Assembly: GCF_047425875.1 (NCBI RefSeq)
Contig: NZ_CP179727.1
Span: forward strand, 2,232,001-2,296,000
Reading direction: 5' to 3'
Length of the DNA stretch: 64,000 nucleotides
DNA from: Macrococcoides animalis
Lineage (GTDB): Bacteria; Bacillota; Bacilli; Staphylococcales; Staphylococcaceae
Shown: piece after piece, positions 1 through 8,326 of the stretch
How positions within the stretch are numbered: the stretch's first letter is position 1
How the letters are laid out: every line of letters starts with the position of its first letter
Translations under genes and position numbers: made by a program
The notes under the pieces: model-generated
What the model saw: only the letters and a program-made list of their open reading frames with translations
What the model was told of the DNA's origin: nothing
Databases searched by the model: none

Positions 1-435
1 CGTCAAATCAAAATTCGTGAAATTATTTCAAACCAACAAATCGAAACACAAGAAGATTTAGTAGAGAAATTAAACGAATATAATTTAAATGTGACACAAG
101 CAACGATTTCACGTGATATTAAGGAACTGCAACTTATTAAAGTCCCAACACCAAGTGGACAATATATTTACTCACTCCCACGTGATAGAAAGTACCATCC
201 ACTTGATAAATTAGGACGTTACTTAATGGATTCATTTGTCAAATTAGATAGTGCAGATAATTTGCTTGTATTAAAGACTTTACCAGGAAACGCTCAATCT
301 ATAGGTGCAATTTTAGACCAATTAGAATGGGAAGAAGTAATAGGTACAATTTGTGGTGATGATACTTGTTTATTAATCTGTAAAGATAAAAAAGCAGGGG
401 AATTGATTACAGAACGTATTTTTAACATGCTTTAA
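1..435 (+). CDS. argR: Arginine repressor ArgR/AhrC (5' end outside window)
   Basis: The frame is open from the first base of the window to TAA at 433-435, giving 144 visible residues. The family is about 150 aa, so only a few N-terminal codons are missing. The winged-helix domain carries TQATISRDIKEL at visible residues 32-43. The C-terminal oligomerisation and arginine-binding domain carries GNAQSIGAILD and GTICGDDTCLLIC. ArgR proteins repress arginine biosynthesis genes and activate catabolic ones when arginine is bound. recN follows after 14 bases, the usual argR-recN arrangement in Bacillales. Confidence 0.96.
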   Translation, partial: RQIKIREIISNQQIETQEDLVEKLNEYNLNVTQATISRDIKELQLIKVPTPSGQYIYSLPRDRKYHPLDKLGRYLMDSFVKLDSADNLLVLKTLPGNAQSIGAILDQLEWEEVIGTICGDDTCLLICKDKKAGELITERIFNML

Positions 436-449
436 TTGGAGGACTATTT

Positions 450-2117
450 ATGCTTTTGTCGTTATCAATCAAACAGTTTGCAATAATTGAAGCATTAGAA
501 ATTGAATTGAAAGATGGACTAACAGTATTGAGTGGAGAAACTGGTGCTGGAAAATCTATAATTATTGATGCAATCGGTCAATTAATTGGTACGCGTGCCA
601 GTCAGAACCTTGTTCGACATGGTGAAAATAAAGCGATTGTTGAAGGCATCTTTGATATTGATCATAACCCACGCGTTAAGGAAATGTTGATTGCGAGAGA
701 TATTCCATTAGATGACTTTATGCTTGTTAAAAGAGAAATCTTAAAGACAGGTAAAAGTATTTGCAAGATTAATAATCAAATGGTAACTCTTTCAGAACTG
801 AAAAGTATTATGCAAGAACTTCTAGATATTCATGGACAACATGAAACGCAAACCTTACTTAAGCCTAAATTTCATTTAACTTTATTAGATGATTATGCAA
901 AGGGTCAATACGATTCCTTATTATTGAACTATCAGTCAACATATAATCGTTTTATTGAAAAAACAAACGAACTTAAAAATTTACAACAAAAAGATGAAGA
1001 GCTATTACAGCGTTTAGATTTGATTAAATATCAACATAAAGAATTAAGTGAAAAGAAACTTATTGTAACTGAAAAAGAAACACTGACAGAAGAAATTAAT
1101 CGTTTACAAAACTATGAAAAATTAAACGATGCATTAACAAAATCAGTAAAACTTTTAAGTGAAGAATCTCAAATATTAGATTTATTATTTGAATTTAACA
1201 CTTCATTAAAAGAAATTGATGAAATATTACCCAATAAATTTAATAAGACTTTAGAAGAATCAGAAGGATTATACTATATTCTTGATGATGCTAAGCATGC
1301 GTTACATGATGAAATGACACAAAATGAATATGATGAGAATGAACTTAATCAATTAGAAACACGTATGAATGAAATACAATTTCTTGAAAGAAAGTATGGT
1401 AAAAGTTTACCTGAACTGTTACCATTTATAGAAGAATTGGAAAAAGAAATTAAAACGATTGAAAATATAGAAGAATCGACATCTCAATTGACTAAAGAAA
1501 TTGAGTTGCTGAAATCTACATTACTATCTCTTGGTGCTGATTTAAGTAAAGCGCGTCGCAAAGTAGCAATGAAATTAAGAAACGAAATACTAGATGAAAT
1601 ACATAATCTAGAAATGAAAAGTGCAAACTTTGAAATGGCCTTTACTAAAACTGAACCGACTCCGACTGGTATAGAATCGTTAGAATTTATGATCAGCCCA
1701 AATAAAGGAGAACCACTTAAACCGCTAGAAAAAATTGCATCTGGTGGAGAATTAAGCCGTATGATGTTAGCTTTAAAGAGTATATTTGCAGAAACGAAAG
1801 GTAAGACCGCGATACTATTTGATGAAGTGGATACTGGCGTATCAGGTAAAGTAGCACAAAAGATGGCTGAGAAAATGTATGATATATCTACATTCATTCA
1901 AGTAATATGTATTTCTCATTTACCACAAGTAGCAGCAATAAGTGACCAACATCTTTATATTGAGAAAATCGAACAAGATGATAGAACGACAACCCATGTC
2001 ACAGAACTAGACGGTGAATCTAGAGTTAAGGAAGTTGCACGTATGATTTCAGGTGTTGAAGTAACACCATTGACATTAGAACATGCAGCTGAACTCATCA
2101 ACCAAAATAAGAAATAG
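450..2117 (+). CDS. recN: DNA repair protein RecN
   Basis: 555 aa, close to the usual RecN length (about 560). This SMC-like ATPase acts early in double-strand break repair, gathering broken ends. Walker A GETGAGKS is at residues 29-36. The central 150-390 region is charged coiled coil. The C-terminal signature/Walker B part is visible as ASGGELSRMMLALK and ILFDEVDTGVSGKVA, followed by the ISHLPQVAA switch. The start ATG has GGAGG upstream (TTGGAGGACTATTT). It lies between argR and spo0A; Bacillus has spoIVB between recN and spo0A, which is absent here. Confidence 0.97.
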   Translation: MLLSLSIKQFAIIEALEIELKDGLTVLSGETGAGKSIIIDAIGQLIGTRASQNLVRHGENKAIVEGIFDIDHNPRVKEMLIARDIPLDDFMLVKREILKTGKSICKINNQMVTLSELKSIMQELLDIHGQHETQTLLKPKFHLTLLDDYAKGQYDSLLLNYQSTYNRFIEKTNELKNLQQKDEELLQRLDLIKYQHKELSEKKLIVTEKETLTEEINRLQNYEKLNDALTKSVKLLSEESQILDLLFEFNTSLKEIDEILPNKFNKTLEESEGLYYILDDAKHALHDEMTQNEYDENELNQLETRMNEIQFLERKYGKSLPELLPFIEELEKEIKTIENIEESTSQLTKEIELLKSTLLSLGADLSKARRKVAMKLRNEILDEIHNLEMKSANFEMAFTKTEPTPTGIESLEFMISPNKGEPLKPLEKIASGGELSRMMLALKSIFAETKGKTAILFDEVDTGVSGKVAQKMAEKMYDISTFIQVICISHLPQVAAISDQHLYIEKIEQDDRTTTHVTELDGESRVKEVARMISGVEVTPLTLEHAAELINQNKK

Positions 2118-2137
2118 AACAAAAAGGATGAAGAAGT

Positions 2138-2830
2138 ATGGTACTCAAAGTTGCAATTATTGAAGATTCACGTGAACTCGCAGTCTCAATTAAAACACAT
2201 ATAGAAAAACATAATATGCAAGTAGTTGGCATGAGTCATAATGGTAAAGACGCATTAAATATGATTAAGGAAAGTGAATTTGACTTATTGTTATTGGATC
2301 TTATATTACCTCATATTGATGGAATTACACTTTTGCAAGAGTATATTCCAAAAGATCATCCTTATAAGATTATTTGTTTAAGTGCTTTTGGAAAAGATTC
2401 TGTATTGTCTGAGGCAATGGATTCAGGTGCTGATTATTTCATTTTGAAACCAATTAACTTTGATATATTTGTCAATCGCATTTGTCAGATATGTAACATT
2501 GATGAATCGGTAATGAGACAAAATAAATTAGAACAAATGGGTTTTAAAGAAAAACATAAAGGAACTCAATATATTCATGATGCGATTGAAATATTGTCAT
2601 TAAGAAGCGAAGAAGACAGAAGAGGCAAAGTTCAATTAACGATTGAGTTATATCCAAAAATCGCTGAAAAGAATAATGTAAAAAATGCAAATGTAGAACG
2701 CTCAATACGCCATGCAATTGAAAAAGCGTGGGAAAATGGCCTTCAAGATGTATTTGGTAGATGTGGAAAAATGAGTAAACCAACAAGTGGTGAATTATTA
2801 GACTATTTAATGGAGGATAATCATGACTAA
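2138..2830 (+). CDS. spo0A: Spo0A-family response regulator
   Basis: 230 aa: an N-terminal receiver domain (about 1-120) and a C-terminal Spo0A DNA-binding domain (about 135-225). The receiver keeps acidic residues E9/D10, phosphoacceptor D54 in LLLLDLILPH, and the K of ILKPI. The recognition region NVERSIRHAIEKAW closely matches the Bacillus form RVERAIRHAIEVAW. Spo0A is the master regulator of sporulation and biofilm entry in Bacillus. No spoIVB is present beside it, although the recN-spo0A-yqiK order is otherwise kept. In a coccus that does not form spores it presumably has another regulon (inference). Family assignment is strong; the role is unknown. Confidence 0.93.
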   Translation: MVLKVAIIEDSRELAVSIKTHIEKHNMQVVGMSHNGKDALNMIKESEFDLLLLDLILPHIDGITLLQEYIPKDHPYKIICLSAFGKDSVLSEAMDSGADYFILKPINFDIFVNRICQICNIDESVMRQNKLEQMGFKEKHKGTQYIHDAIEILSLRSEEDRRGKVQLTIELYPKIAEKNNVKNANVERSIRHAIEKAWENGLQDVFGRCGKMSKPTSGELLDYLMEDNHD

Positions 2831-3569
2831 AATTATTGGACATAGAGGATATGCAGGACTTTATCCAGAAAATACGATGCTAAGTTTTAAAAAAGCATAC
2901 GAGCATGGAGCAGATGGAATAGAACTGGATATCCACCTATCAAAAGATAATGAAATCATAGTGATACATGATTCAACGTTAAATAGAACGACAAACAAAA
3001 AAGGTAAGATTAGTGTGTTAACATTAGAAGAAATTAAAGAAGCACGTAATAAGAATGGTCTTTTTAAGTTAACAGATGAGCAAGTTCCTACCTTAAAAGA
3101 AGTAATGGACTGGATAGTTACAACTGATATGTTATTAAACATTGAAGTTAAAGGTATTACAGACAGTGAACTTGAAGAATATCTACTACAGCTATTAAAA
3201 AAATATAATATCAAAGACCGCATAATTATTTCAAGTTTTAATTTAGATAGTCTTTTAAGATTAGAACACATGGATCCAAGTTATCATACAGCATTACTTA
3301 CGGATAAAGAAATGGGTGAACCATGGATGTACAAGGAATCGCACGGAATTAACTCAGTACATCCATATGGTAAGAGTTATATGACTGCTCAGAATAGACA
3401 AGAAGTCGTGCGTTATGAGTTGCCAGCACGCGTATATACTGTCAATAAATCAAAAGAAATTCAATATTGGTTAGAAGAAGGACTTGAGGCCATTATAACT
3501 GATGAAGTTGAATTAGCTGTTAAACTGAAGAAAGAATATGATGTGAAACAGTTAAATACAGAAGAATAA
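2823..3569 (+). CDS. Glycerophosphodiester phosphodiesterase (YqiK-like)
   Basis: 248 aa GDPD-family enzyme that hydrolyses glycerophosphodiesters to glycerol 3-phosphate and an alcohol. Visible motifs: HRGYAGLYPENTMLSF at the N-terminus (catalytic H and E), GIELDIHLSKD (metal-binding E and D), HDSTLNRTT (second H), and a late NIEVKG strand. There is no signal peptide, so it is cytoplasmic. The ATG overlaps the spo0A stop by 8 bases, with an SD-like GGAGG inside spo0A, so the two are probably translationally coupled. Position after spo0A matches Bacillus yqiK. Confidence 0.9.
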   Translation: MTKIIGHRGYAGLYPENTMLSFKKAYEHGADGIELDIHLSKDNEIIVIHDSTLNRTTNKKGKISVLTLEEIKEARNKNGLFKLTDEQVPTLKEVMDWIVTTDMLLNIEVKGITDSELEEYLLQLLKKYNIKDRIIISSFNLDSLLRLEHMDPSYHTALLTDKEMGEPWMYKESHGINSVHPYGKSYMTAQNRQEVVRYELPARVYTVNKSKEIQYWLEEGLEAIITDEVELAVKLKKEYDVKQLNTEE

Positions 3570-3601
3570 TAAGTACTTAACTTTAAATCAATGTTATAAA
3601 A

Positions 3602-3646
3602 AACAAGAGGATCAACCATCAATTGGTATGATCCTCTTGTTTTTTA
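3602..3646. terminator. Bidirectional terminator between the GDPD and DUF2627 genes
   Basis: Perfect 13-bp arms (3602-3614 and 3629-3641) with T-rich tails on both strands, between two convergent genes. The minus-strand gene ends inside it. Confidence 0.85.
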
Positions 3647-3873
3647 TAGAATTTTTCCTGTGCACGTTTACTTTTCTTTTCAATATGAAGAATATAACCT
3701 CCAACAAAACTAACACCGAGTATCATTAAAATAAAACCAATAAAAAATTGTAACCAAATATAATGTAATTCAGGCACTAGTAAACCAAATACAGCATCAC
3801 GCATCCATTTAATACCGAGCCCTGCAAAGTAAATTGGGATTACCAACACCATTAGTGCAATAAATTTTTTCAT
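3619..3873 (-). CDS. DUF2627 membrane protein (YqzF-like)
   Basis: 84 aa from ATG at 3873-3871, preceded by GGTGAAATT. An upstream in-frame start lacks a ribosome binding site. Two hydrophobic segments (KFIALMVLVIPIYFAGLGI and WLQFFIGFILMILGVSFVGG) and a basic C-terminal tail are seen. The pattern GIKxMRD..FG.L..P....WLQF.xG matches the DUF2627/YqzF family, which sits beside yqiK in Bacillus. The function of the family is not known. Confidence 0.8.
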   Translation of the reverse strand: MKKFIALMVLVIPIYFAGLGIKWMRDAVFGLLVPELHYIWLQFFIGFILMILGVSFVGGYILHIEKKSKRAQEKFYKKQEDHTN

Positions 3874-4191
3874 AATTTCACCTACCACTAGCATTATAAC
3901 AGAAATGTGAGCAAAATATAACACCATTTAATTATTATATTAACATAATAATTAAATGATAGTTATGTATAACTTGCAAGAAGTTTAATAAGTGTAGGCA
4001 ATGATTTGTAAGCCTTTAGCAATTTAAAGTAGCAATATATAGGCGATTGTAAATAACAAATATATCAAAAATAATTCTAAAATATACAGTAGTGAATAAA
4101 AAAATAAATATTTTTGTTTTATAAACATAATATTTAAGGTAAAATAGGAAATGTTAAACCTAATAATTATTTTATGAAAAGGGGAAATAAA
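3874..4191. other. AT-rich intergenic region upstream of bcd and the DUF2627 gene
   Basis: 318 bases between divergent genes, with no ORF that has a plausible start. It contains the 34-bp dyad listed separately, and an A/T-rich run just before bcd in which I cannot pick a convincing promoter. Confidence 0.6.
3925..3958. promoter_or_regulatory. 34-bp perfect dyad, operator-like
   Basis: Arms CATTTAATTATTAT (3925-3938) and ATAATAATTAAATG (3945-3958) are exact inverse complements over 14 bp with a 6-base spacer. No T-tract follows and there is no convergent gene end, so it looks like a protein-binding site between the divergent DUF2627 and bcd genes rather than a terminator. The binding protein is unknown. 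Confidence 0.5.
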
Positions 4192-5292
4192 ATGATTTTT
4201 AAAACATTAGAACAATATGATTATGAACAAATCGTATTTTGCCAAGATAATGCAAGTGGTTTAAAAGCGATCATTGCGATCCATGATTCAACATTAGGAC
4301 CAGCATTAGGTGGATGTAGAATGTGGCCATATGAATCAGAAGAAGAAGCAATTGAAGATGCATTACGTTTAGCACGTGGAATGACGTATAAAAATGCAGC
4401 AGCTGGACTTAACTTAGGTGGTGCAAAAACTGTAGTGATTGGTGATCCTAAGAAAGATAAATCAGAAGCATTATTTAGAGCATTAGGACGTTATATTCAA
4501 AGTTTAAATGGCCGATATATTACAGCAGAAGACGTTGGTACAACGGTAATGGATATGGATATTATGCACGAAGAAACAGATTTCGTTGTAGGCTTATCTG
4601 AAAGTTACGGTTCAAGTGGTAACCCAAGTCCAATGACAGCATTAGGGGTATATCGTGCGATGAAACGTACAGCAAAAGAAGCATTTGGTGATGATAGTTT
4701 AGCAGGTAAGACGATTTCTGTACAAGGGGTAGGGAATGTGTCTTATACATTATGTAAATATTTACATGAAGAAGGTGCTAAATTAATCGTTACGGATATC
4801 TTCCAAGAATCGATTGATCGTGCGGTAAATGACTTTGGTGCTACAGCAGTAAAGCCAGATGAAATTTATGCAGTAGAAGCGGATATCTTTGCACCATGTG
4901 CATTAGGTGCCATTCTAAATGACGAAACAATTCCACAATTAAAAGTTAAAGCAGTATGTGGATCATCAAATAACCAATTAAAAGATATGGAACGACATGC
5001 AGCGATGTTGAAAGAAAAAGGTATTATATATGCTCCTGACTTTGTAGCAAACTCTGGTGGGGTAATTAACGTAGCAGATGAATTAAATGGATATAATGAA
5101 GACCGTGCGACGAAGAAAGTTAATGAAATCTATGACCAAATGGATAAAGTGTTTGAAATTGCGAAACGAGATAACATTTCTACAGCATTAGCAGCAGAGC
5201 GCTTAGCTGAAGAAAGAATTGATCAAATGATGCGTGTACGTAGCACTTTCAGTATGAATGAGCATTCGTTAATCTCTAGACGCAAAGGGTAA
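4192..5292 (+). CDS. bcd: Leucine dehydrogenase
   Basis: 366 aa; catalyses NAD-dependent oxidative deamination of leucine, isoleucine and valine to the 2-oxo acids. Glu/Leu/Phe/Val dehydrogenase fold: substrate-binding GGCRMWP, catalytic lysines K67 and K79 (GLNLGGAKTVVIG), DVGTTVMDMD, and the Rossmann motif VQGVGNVSYTLCKYL. The ATG at 4192 is chosen because GGGGAA precedes it by about 6 bases and the protein then begins as in the family; an ATG at 4174 lacks a ribosome site. In Bacillus bcd is followed by buk-lpdV-bkdAA-bkdAB-bkdB. None of these follow here, so the downstream pathway would have to be encoded elsewhere. Confidence 0.95.
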   Translation: MIFKTLEQYDYEQIVFCQDNASGLKAIIAIHDSTLGPALGGCRMWPYESEEEAIEDALRLARGMTYKNAAAGLNLGGAKTVVIGDPKKDKSEALFRALGRYIQSLNGRYITAEDVGTTVMDMDIMHEETDFVVGLSESYGSSGNPSPMTALGVYRAMKRTAKEAFGDDSLAGKTISVQGVGNVSYTLCKYLHEEGAKLIVTDIFQESIDRAVNDFGATAVKPDEIYAVEADIFAPCALGAILNDETIPQLKVKAVCGSSNNQLKDMERHAAMLKEKGIIYAPDFVANSGGVINVADELNGYNEDRATKKVNEIYDQMDKVFEIAKRDNISTALAAERLAEERIDQMMRVRSTFSMNEHSLISRRKG

Positions 5293-5301
5293 TTGAATAT
5301 G

Positions 5302-5329
5302 AGCACCTACAATGAGTAGGTGCTTTTTT
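5302..5329 (+). terminator. bcd terminator
   Basis: AGCACCTAC / GTAGGTGCT arms with a 5-base loop, followed directly by TTTTT, 10 bases after the bcd stop. Confidence 0.9.
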
Positions 5330-5390
5330 GCGTGGAGGGATCGGGGAAATTAAGGTAAAACTGACTTCGTAATAGTTGTACGTAAAAATA

Positions 5391-5422
5391 CAATCTATCA
5401 TTAAAAAAATTATGATGGATTG
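5391..5422 (-). terminator. Terminator for minus-strand remnant / small membrane gene
   Basis: 11-bp arms (CAATCTATCAT / ATGATGGATTG, one G-T pair) around an A/T-rich loop. On the minus strand the stem is followed by TATTTTTA. It lies just past the stop of the ABC-ATPase remnant. Confidence 0.6.
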
Positions 5423-5435
5423 CTATTATAATTAT

Positions 5436-5546
5436 TTAGTTGCTACCTGTGTTAATAAAAATATCTTCTAATGTTGGTTCGTAAACATTAATGCTCTTAA
5501 TACTTTTAAATAGATTACTAATTTTTTTATATACTAGGGCAAACAT
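5436..5546 (-). pseudogene. Remnant: C-terminus of an ABC transporter ATP-binding protein
   Basis: On the minus strand the frame ending at TAA 5438-5436 reads ALVYKKISNLFKS then INVYEPTLEDIFINTGSN. The EPTLEDIFI ending is the classic C-terminus of ABC-2-type transporter ATPases. Only about 36 codons remain; Walker A, signature and Walker B are all gone. It follows directly, in the same frame, after the stop of the minus-strand membrane gene. It is best read as the 3' scar of a deleted ABC transporter gene. Confidence 0.7.
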
Positions 5547-5558
5547 AATTAATTTCTT

Positions 5559-5840
5559 TTAAATGTCTTTTGATTTCATTTTTTCAAGTTCTTTTTTATG
5601 ACGTACCTTTTTCTTCTCTTGACCGAGATAGTAGTCAGTTAATAGAACGAAATTAACGGATGCTAATTTATACCAAAAGTATTCAATTTCTTCGTTTAAA
5701 TAATATAATTTTATAAACATATAAATAGTGAAAATTACTGGAGGTACTAATCCTAACCATCCTTGTTCCAAAGATGATAAGTATCTTTGTGCTCCGAATA
5801 ATACTACAATTAGAAAAATTAATTCGATAGTTGCGACCAT
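5559..5840 (-). CDS. Small membrane protein, paralogue of the 6302-6583 product
   Basis: 93 aa from the ATG at 5840, which has AAAGGAGAT 5-6 bases upstream; a longer reading to 5885 lacks a ribosome site. Two to three hydrophobic segments, with SSLEQGWLGLVPPVIFTIY in the middle and a charged tail ending EKMKSKDI. The product at 6302-6583 has the same length (93 aa), SSTKYKWLGLIVPLACTVY and the ending NKMRSQDI, so the two are diverged copies. They point away from each other with a DUF2089 regulator between them. Function unknown. Confidence 0.75.
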   Translation of the reverse strand: MVATIELIFLIVVLFGAQRYLSSLEQGWLGLVPPVIFTIYMFIKLYYLNEEIEYFWYKLASVNFVLLTDYYLGQEKKKVRHKKELEKMKSKDI

Positions 5841-6000
5841 AATAAATCTCCTTTTGTAAAATTTGTTACTTAATTCATAACTCATAATACACTAAAATTA
5901 GATAAAATTAAATTATTTTTTAATATTATTAATAATTTTATTATAAAACTATTGAATTATTCTAAGTATAATATTAATATATAAGTAAGGGAGGTAGCTT

Positions 6001-6297
6001 ATGGACAGAAATGAAATTCCAGAATGGTTATTAAAATTAGATAAAGAAGACATTGAATTTATGAAAAACTTTGTTATTGAGTCAGGATCTTTAAAAAGCA
6101 TAGCAAAAATGTATGATGTATCTTATCCAACGGTGAGAATAAGATTGAACAGTTTGATTCAAAAAGTAGAGTTAGCATCAAAAGAAGAAAATTCTGGACT
6201 TGTAAGTTACATTAAGTCACTTGCTATCGATGAGAAGATTAGTTTAGAAGAGGCTAAAAAATTAATTAGTTTGTACAATAACGAAAAGGAGAATTAA
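6001..6297 (+). CDS. DUF2089-family helix-turn-helix protein
   Basis: 98 aa. The N-terminal half IPEWLLKLDKEDIEFMKNFV then SGSLKSIAKMYDVSYPTVRIRLN is a helix-turn-helix of the DUF2089 type. The C-terminal half is a short helical region without the zinc-binding N-terminal extension found in longer family members. GGGAGG lies 4-5 bases before the ATG. It is followed after 4 bases by the small membrane protein gene. It probably regulates the flanking membrane-protein genes (inference from context). Confidence 0.8.
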   Translation: MDRNEIPEWLLKLDKEDIEFMKNFVIESGSLKSIAKMYDVSYPTVRIRLNSLIQKVELASKEENSGLVSYIKSLAIDEKISLEEAKKLISLYNNEKEN

Positions 6298-6301
6298 TAT
6301 T

Positions 6302-6583
6302 ATGGATTTCATTATTAGAATTTTAATTTTTGCATCTATATGTGGTGCGCATTATATGTTATCTTCAACAAAATATAAATGGTTAGGACTTATTGTACCT
6401 TTAGCATGTACAGTATATGCCGTTTATTTCTATAGGATAGATAATGAATGGCCATTTTGGGCAGTATTATTACTTTATTTTTTAGGTATGATTATTCTAG
6501 GTGGTCAATATGAAGCTGCAAGAAAGGCATATAACAAGAAACAAGAAACAGAACTAAATAAGATGAGAAGTCAGGATATATAA
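6302..6583 (+). CDS. Small membrane protein paired with DUF2089 regulator
   Basis: 93 aa, three predicted hydrophobic segments (about residues 3-19, 26-43, 50-68) and a basic C-terminal tail ending NKMRSQDI. It starts 4 bases after the DUF2089 stop with AAAGGAG overlapping the end of that gene, so the two are one operon. It is paralogous to the minus-strand 5559-5840 product. No catalytic motif is visible and the function is unknown. Confidence 0.78.
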   Translation: MDFIIRILIFASICGAHYMLSSTKYKWLGLIVPLACTVYAVYFYRIDNEWPFWAVLLLYFLGMIILGGQYEAARKAYNKKQETELNKMRSQDI

Positions 6584-6590
6584 ATATTAG

Positions 6591-6620
6591 CACCTACAAA
6601 ATAATGTAGGTGTTTTTCTT
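6591..6620 (+). terminator. Terminator of DUF2089 operon
   Basis: CACCTACA / TGTAGGTG arms with a 6-base loop followed by TTTTTCTTT. Confidence 0.85.
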
Positions 6621-6719
6621 TCCTTAAAATTAACTTAAATATCCATGATTTCCGAACATATTTCTCTATTTATAGTAAAATATAGTTAAAATATAGAATT
6701 AATAATTAGGAGATTAACT

Positions 6720-7256
6720 ATGGAAAAGCAAATGGGATGGTTAGAAGCTTATAAATTATATTGGGGTAATACATTTAAGTATACTGGGAGATCAAGAATG
6801 GCTGAATATTGGAAGCCAATGATTATTAACTTTTTAATTATTTTCAGTATATTATTATTATTAGGCATTATTACAGAGACACAAAAAATTCCGTATGAAA
6901 CTTCTGATAAAATTGCGGCATTTGTTAAGCTAAGCTTTGTTATCGTCTTTTTATTACCAACACTAGGCGTTACAATACGAAGATTACATGACGTAGGGAT
7001 AAAGACATATCACGGTGTAATAACTACGATTTCTTATTTGATTTACTCAATACTAAATATTTTCTTAAATCTAAATAACACTAATTTCTTAAGTCAAATG
7101 TTTGGAAGAATGCCAAATGATCCTGAAGCTTATATTAGTAATATATTCATCGTTTCAGTAGTAGTCTTTTGGATTTATAACTTCATTATTTCGATATTAC
7201 TATTACAAAGTTCAAATGAAGATAGTAATCGATATGGTAAAAATCCGAAGTTGTAA
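6720..7256 (+). CDS. DUF805 membrane protein (YhaH-like)
   Basis: 178 aa with four hydrophobic segments. DUF805 signatures are present: the N-terminal YTGRSRMAEYW (family GRxxRxEYW), TIRRLHDVGIK after the second segment, and the C-terminal NRYGKNP. The ATG is preceded by TAGGAGATTAACT. DUF805 proteins are inner-membrane proteins of unknown role, often near prophage or stress genes. It stands alone between an operon terminator and the broken DUF6544 gene. Confidence 0.85.
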   Translation: MEKQMGWLEAYKLYWGNTFKYTGRSRMAEYWKPMIINFLIIFSILLLLGIITETQKIPYETSDKIAAFVKLSFVIVFLLPTLGVTIRRLHDVGIKTYHGVITTISYLIYSILNIFLNLNNTNFLSQMFGRMPNDPEAYISNIFIVSVVVFWIYNFIISILLLQSSNEDSNRYGKNPKL

Positions 7257-7375
7257 TGAAAGAGGAGAAACCTGAATACCTTTTGTTTTATTTATGAACA
7301 TCATTACAATAGATTTAATGTATATTTCTTTCGTATTATAATGAACTTGAAAAGAAAAATAGAGGAGGGTTCATA

Positions 7376-8207
7376 ATGAAATTTTTAAAGAATTTGGCTA
7401 TCCCTGCAGTCATCGGTTCATCAATTGTTTACCTATATCAATCAAAGTCTAAATTACAACAAGTTTTTGAATCTGAAAAATTTAAAATGGAAGCTTCAAA
7501 TAAAGAGACGAAATTGATGGATATTAAAGATTATGAGCATTTTCCTGCAGTCATCGTTAAAAATTTGAAAAAATCCGGTTTCTTAAACAAACCTGAACGT
7601 CATTTATATGAAATGTATTTTAAAAAAGCAGATTTTACAATGAACAATACACAGAAAATGAAATTGAATTATCATGTTATATACGATGTTAATCAAATGC
7701 ACCGTATGGCTTTTTGGAGGGTATGATGTTTGGTGTACCTTTCAATGGTTTGGATTATTTCAAAAAAATACAGCAAAAATGCAGGGTGAATTATTCAAAC
7801 GATTTGAAATCTTTAATTATGAAACTGAAGACCTAGTAAAAGGATCAATATTAACATATCTTGCTGAAAGCTTTTTAATTCCAACTGTCTTATTAAATGA
7901 ACATTTTGAGTTTGAAGCCCTTAATGATAAACAAGTGAAAGCCATCTATAAAGATGCTCACTATGAATTAAGTGGTATATTTTCGTTTAATTCATCTAAT
8001 GAAATGATATCTTTTGAAACTTTAGACCGACCATGCATGGATAGTAAAGGTATCATTCATGATTACCCTTGGAAAGCTGAGTGTAGTCGCTATATTACAA
8101 ATGAAGAAGGCTATCGTATCCCTAGTTATTTCAAAGCATCGTGGAAGATTGATGGAGAATGGTGTCCATATTTCAAAGGTGAAATTGAACGTTTAAAATA
8201 TCATTAG
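7376..8207 (+). pseudogene. DUF6544-family protein, two frameshifts
   Basis: Three frames together encode one continuous DUF6544-like protein. Frame one runs from ATG 7376 (GAGGAGGG upstream) to about 7711. A second frame covers EGMMFGVPFNGLDYFKK. A third runs from NTAKMQGELFKRF to the stop at 8207, including LTYLAESFLIPT, the SFETLDR region and the C-terminal PYFKGEIERLKY typical of the family. Adding one T to the T5 run at 7711-7715 and one A to the A7 run at 7762-7768 restores a single 277-codon reading frame. Either the gene is decayed, or the assembly has two homopolymer errors. The N-terminus has a signal/anchor-like segment. Confidence 0.8.
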
Positions 8208-8302
8208 AAAAAGAATACAAATAAATATATATATTTAGCACATATCCCACTTTATAATAATTAAATTTTCGATATAATATTGAAAGTTTGAATGATAGGT
8301 TA

Positions 8303-8321
8303 ATTAATACAATGTATTAAT
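8303..8321. promoter_or_regulatory. 9-1-9 palindrome upstream of antitoxin RNA promoter
   Basis: ATTAATACA-A-TGTATTAAT is a perfect 9-bp dyad 5 bases before the -35 box of the antitoxin RNA. It is not found upstream of the second RNA copy. It could be an operator; the binding protein is unknown. Confidence 0.35.
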
Positions 8322-8326
8322 AATTT

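Noticed and set aside
1484..1897. 137-codon minus-strand frame inside recN
   Set aside because: It is a shadow of the conserved RecN C-terminal ATPase region with no ribosome site.
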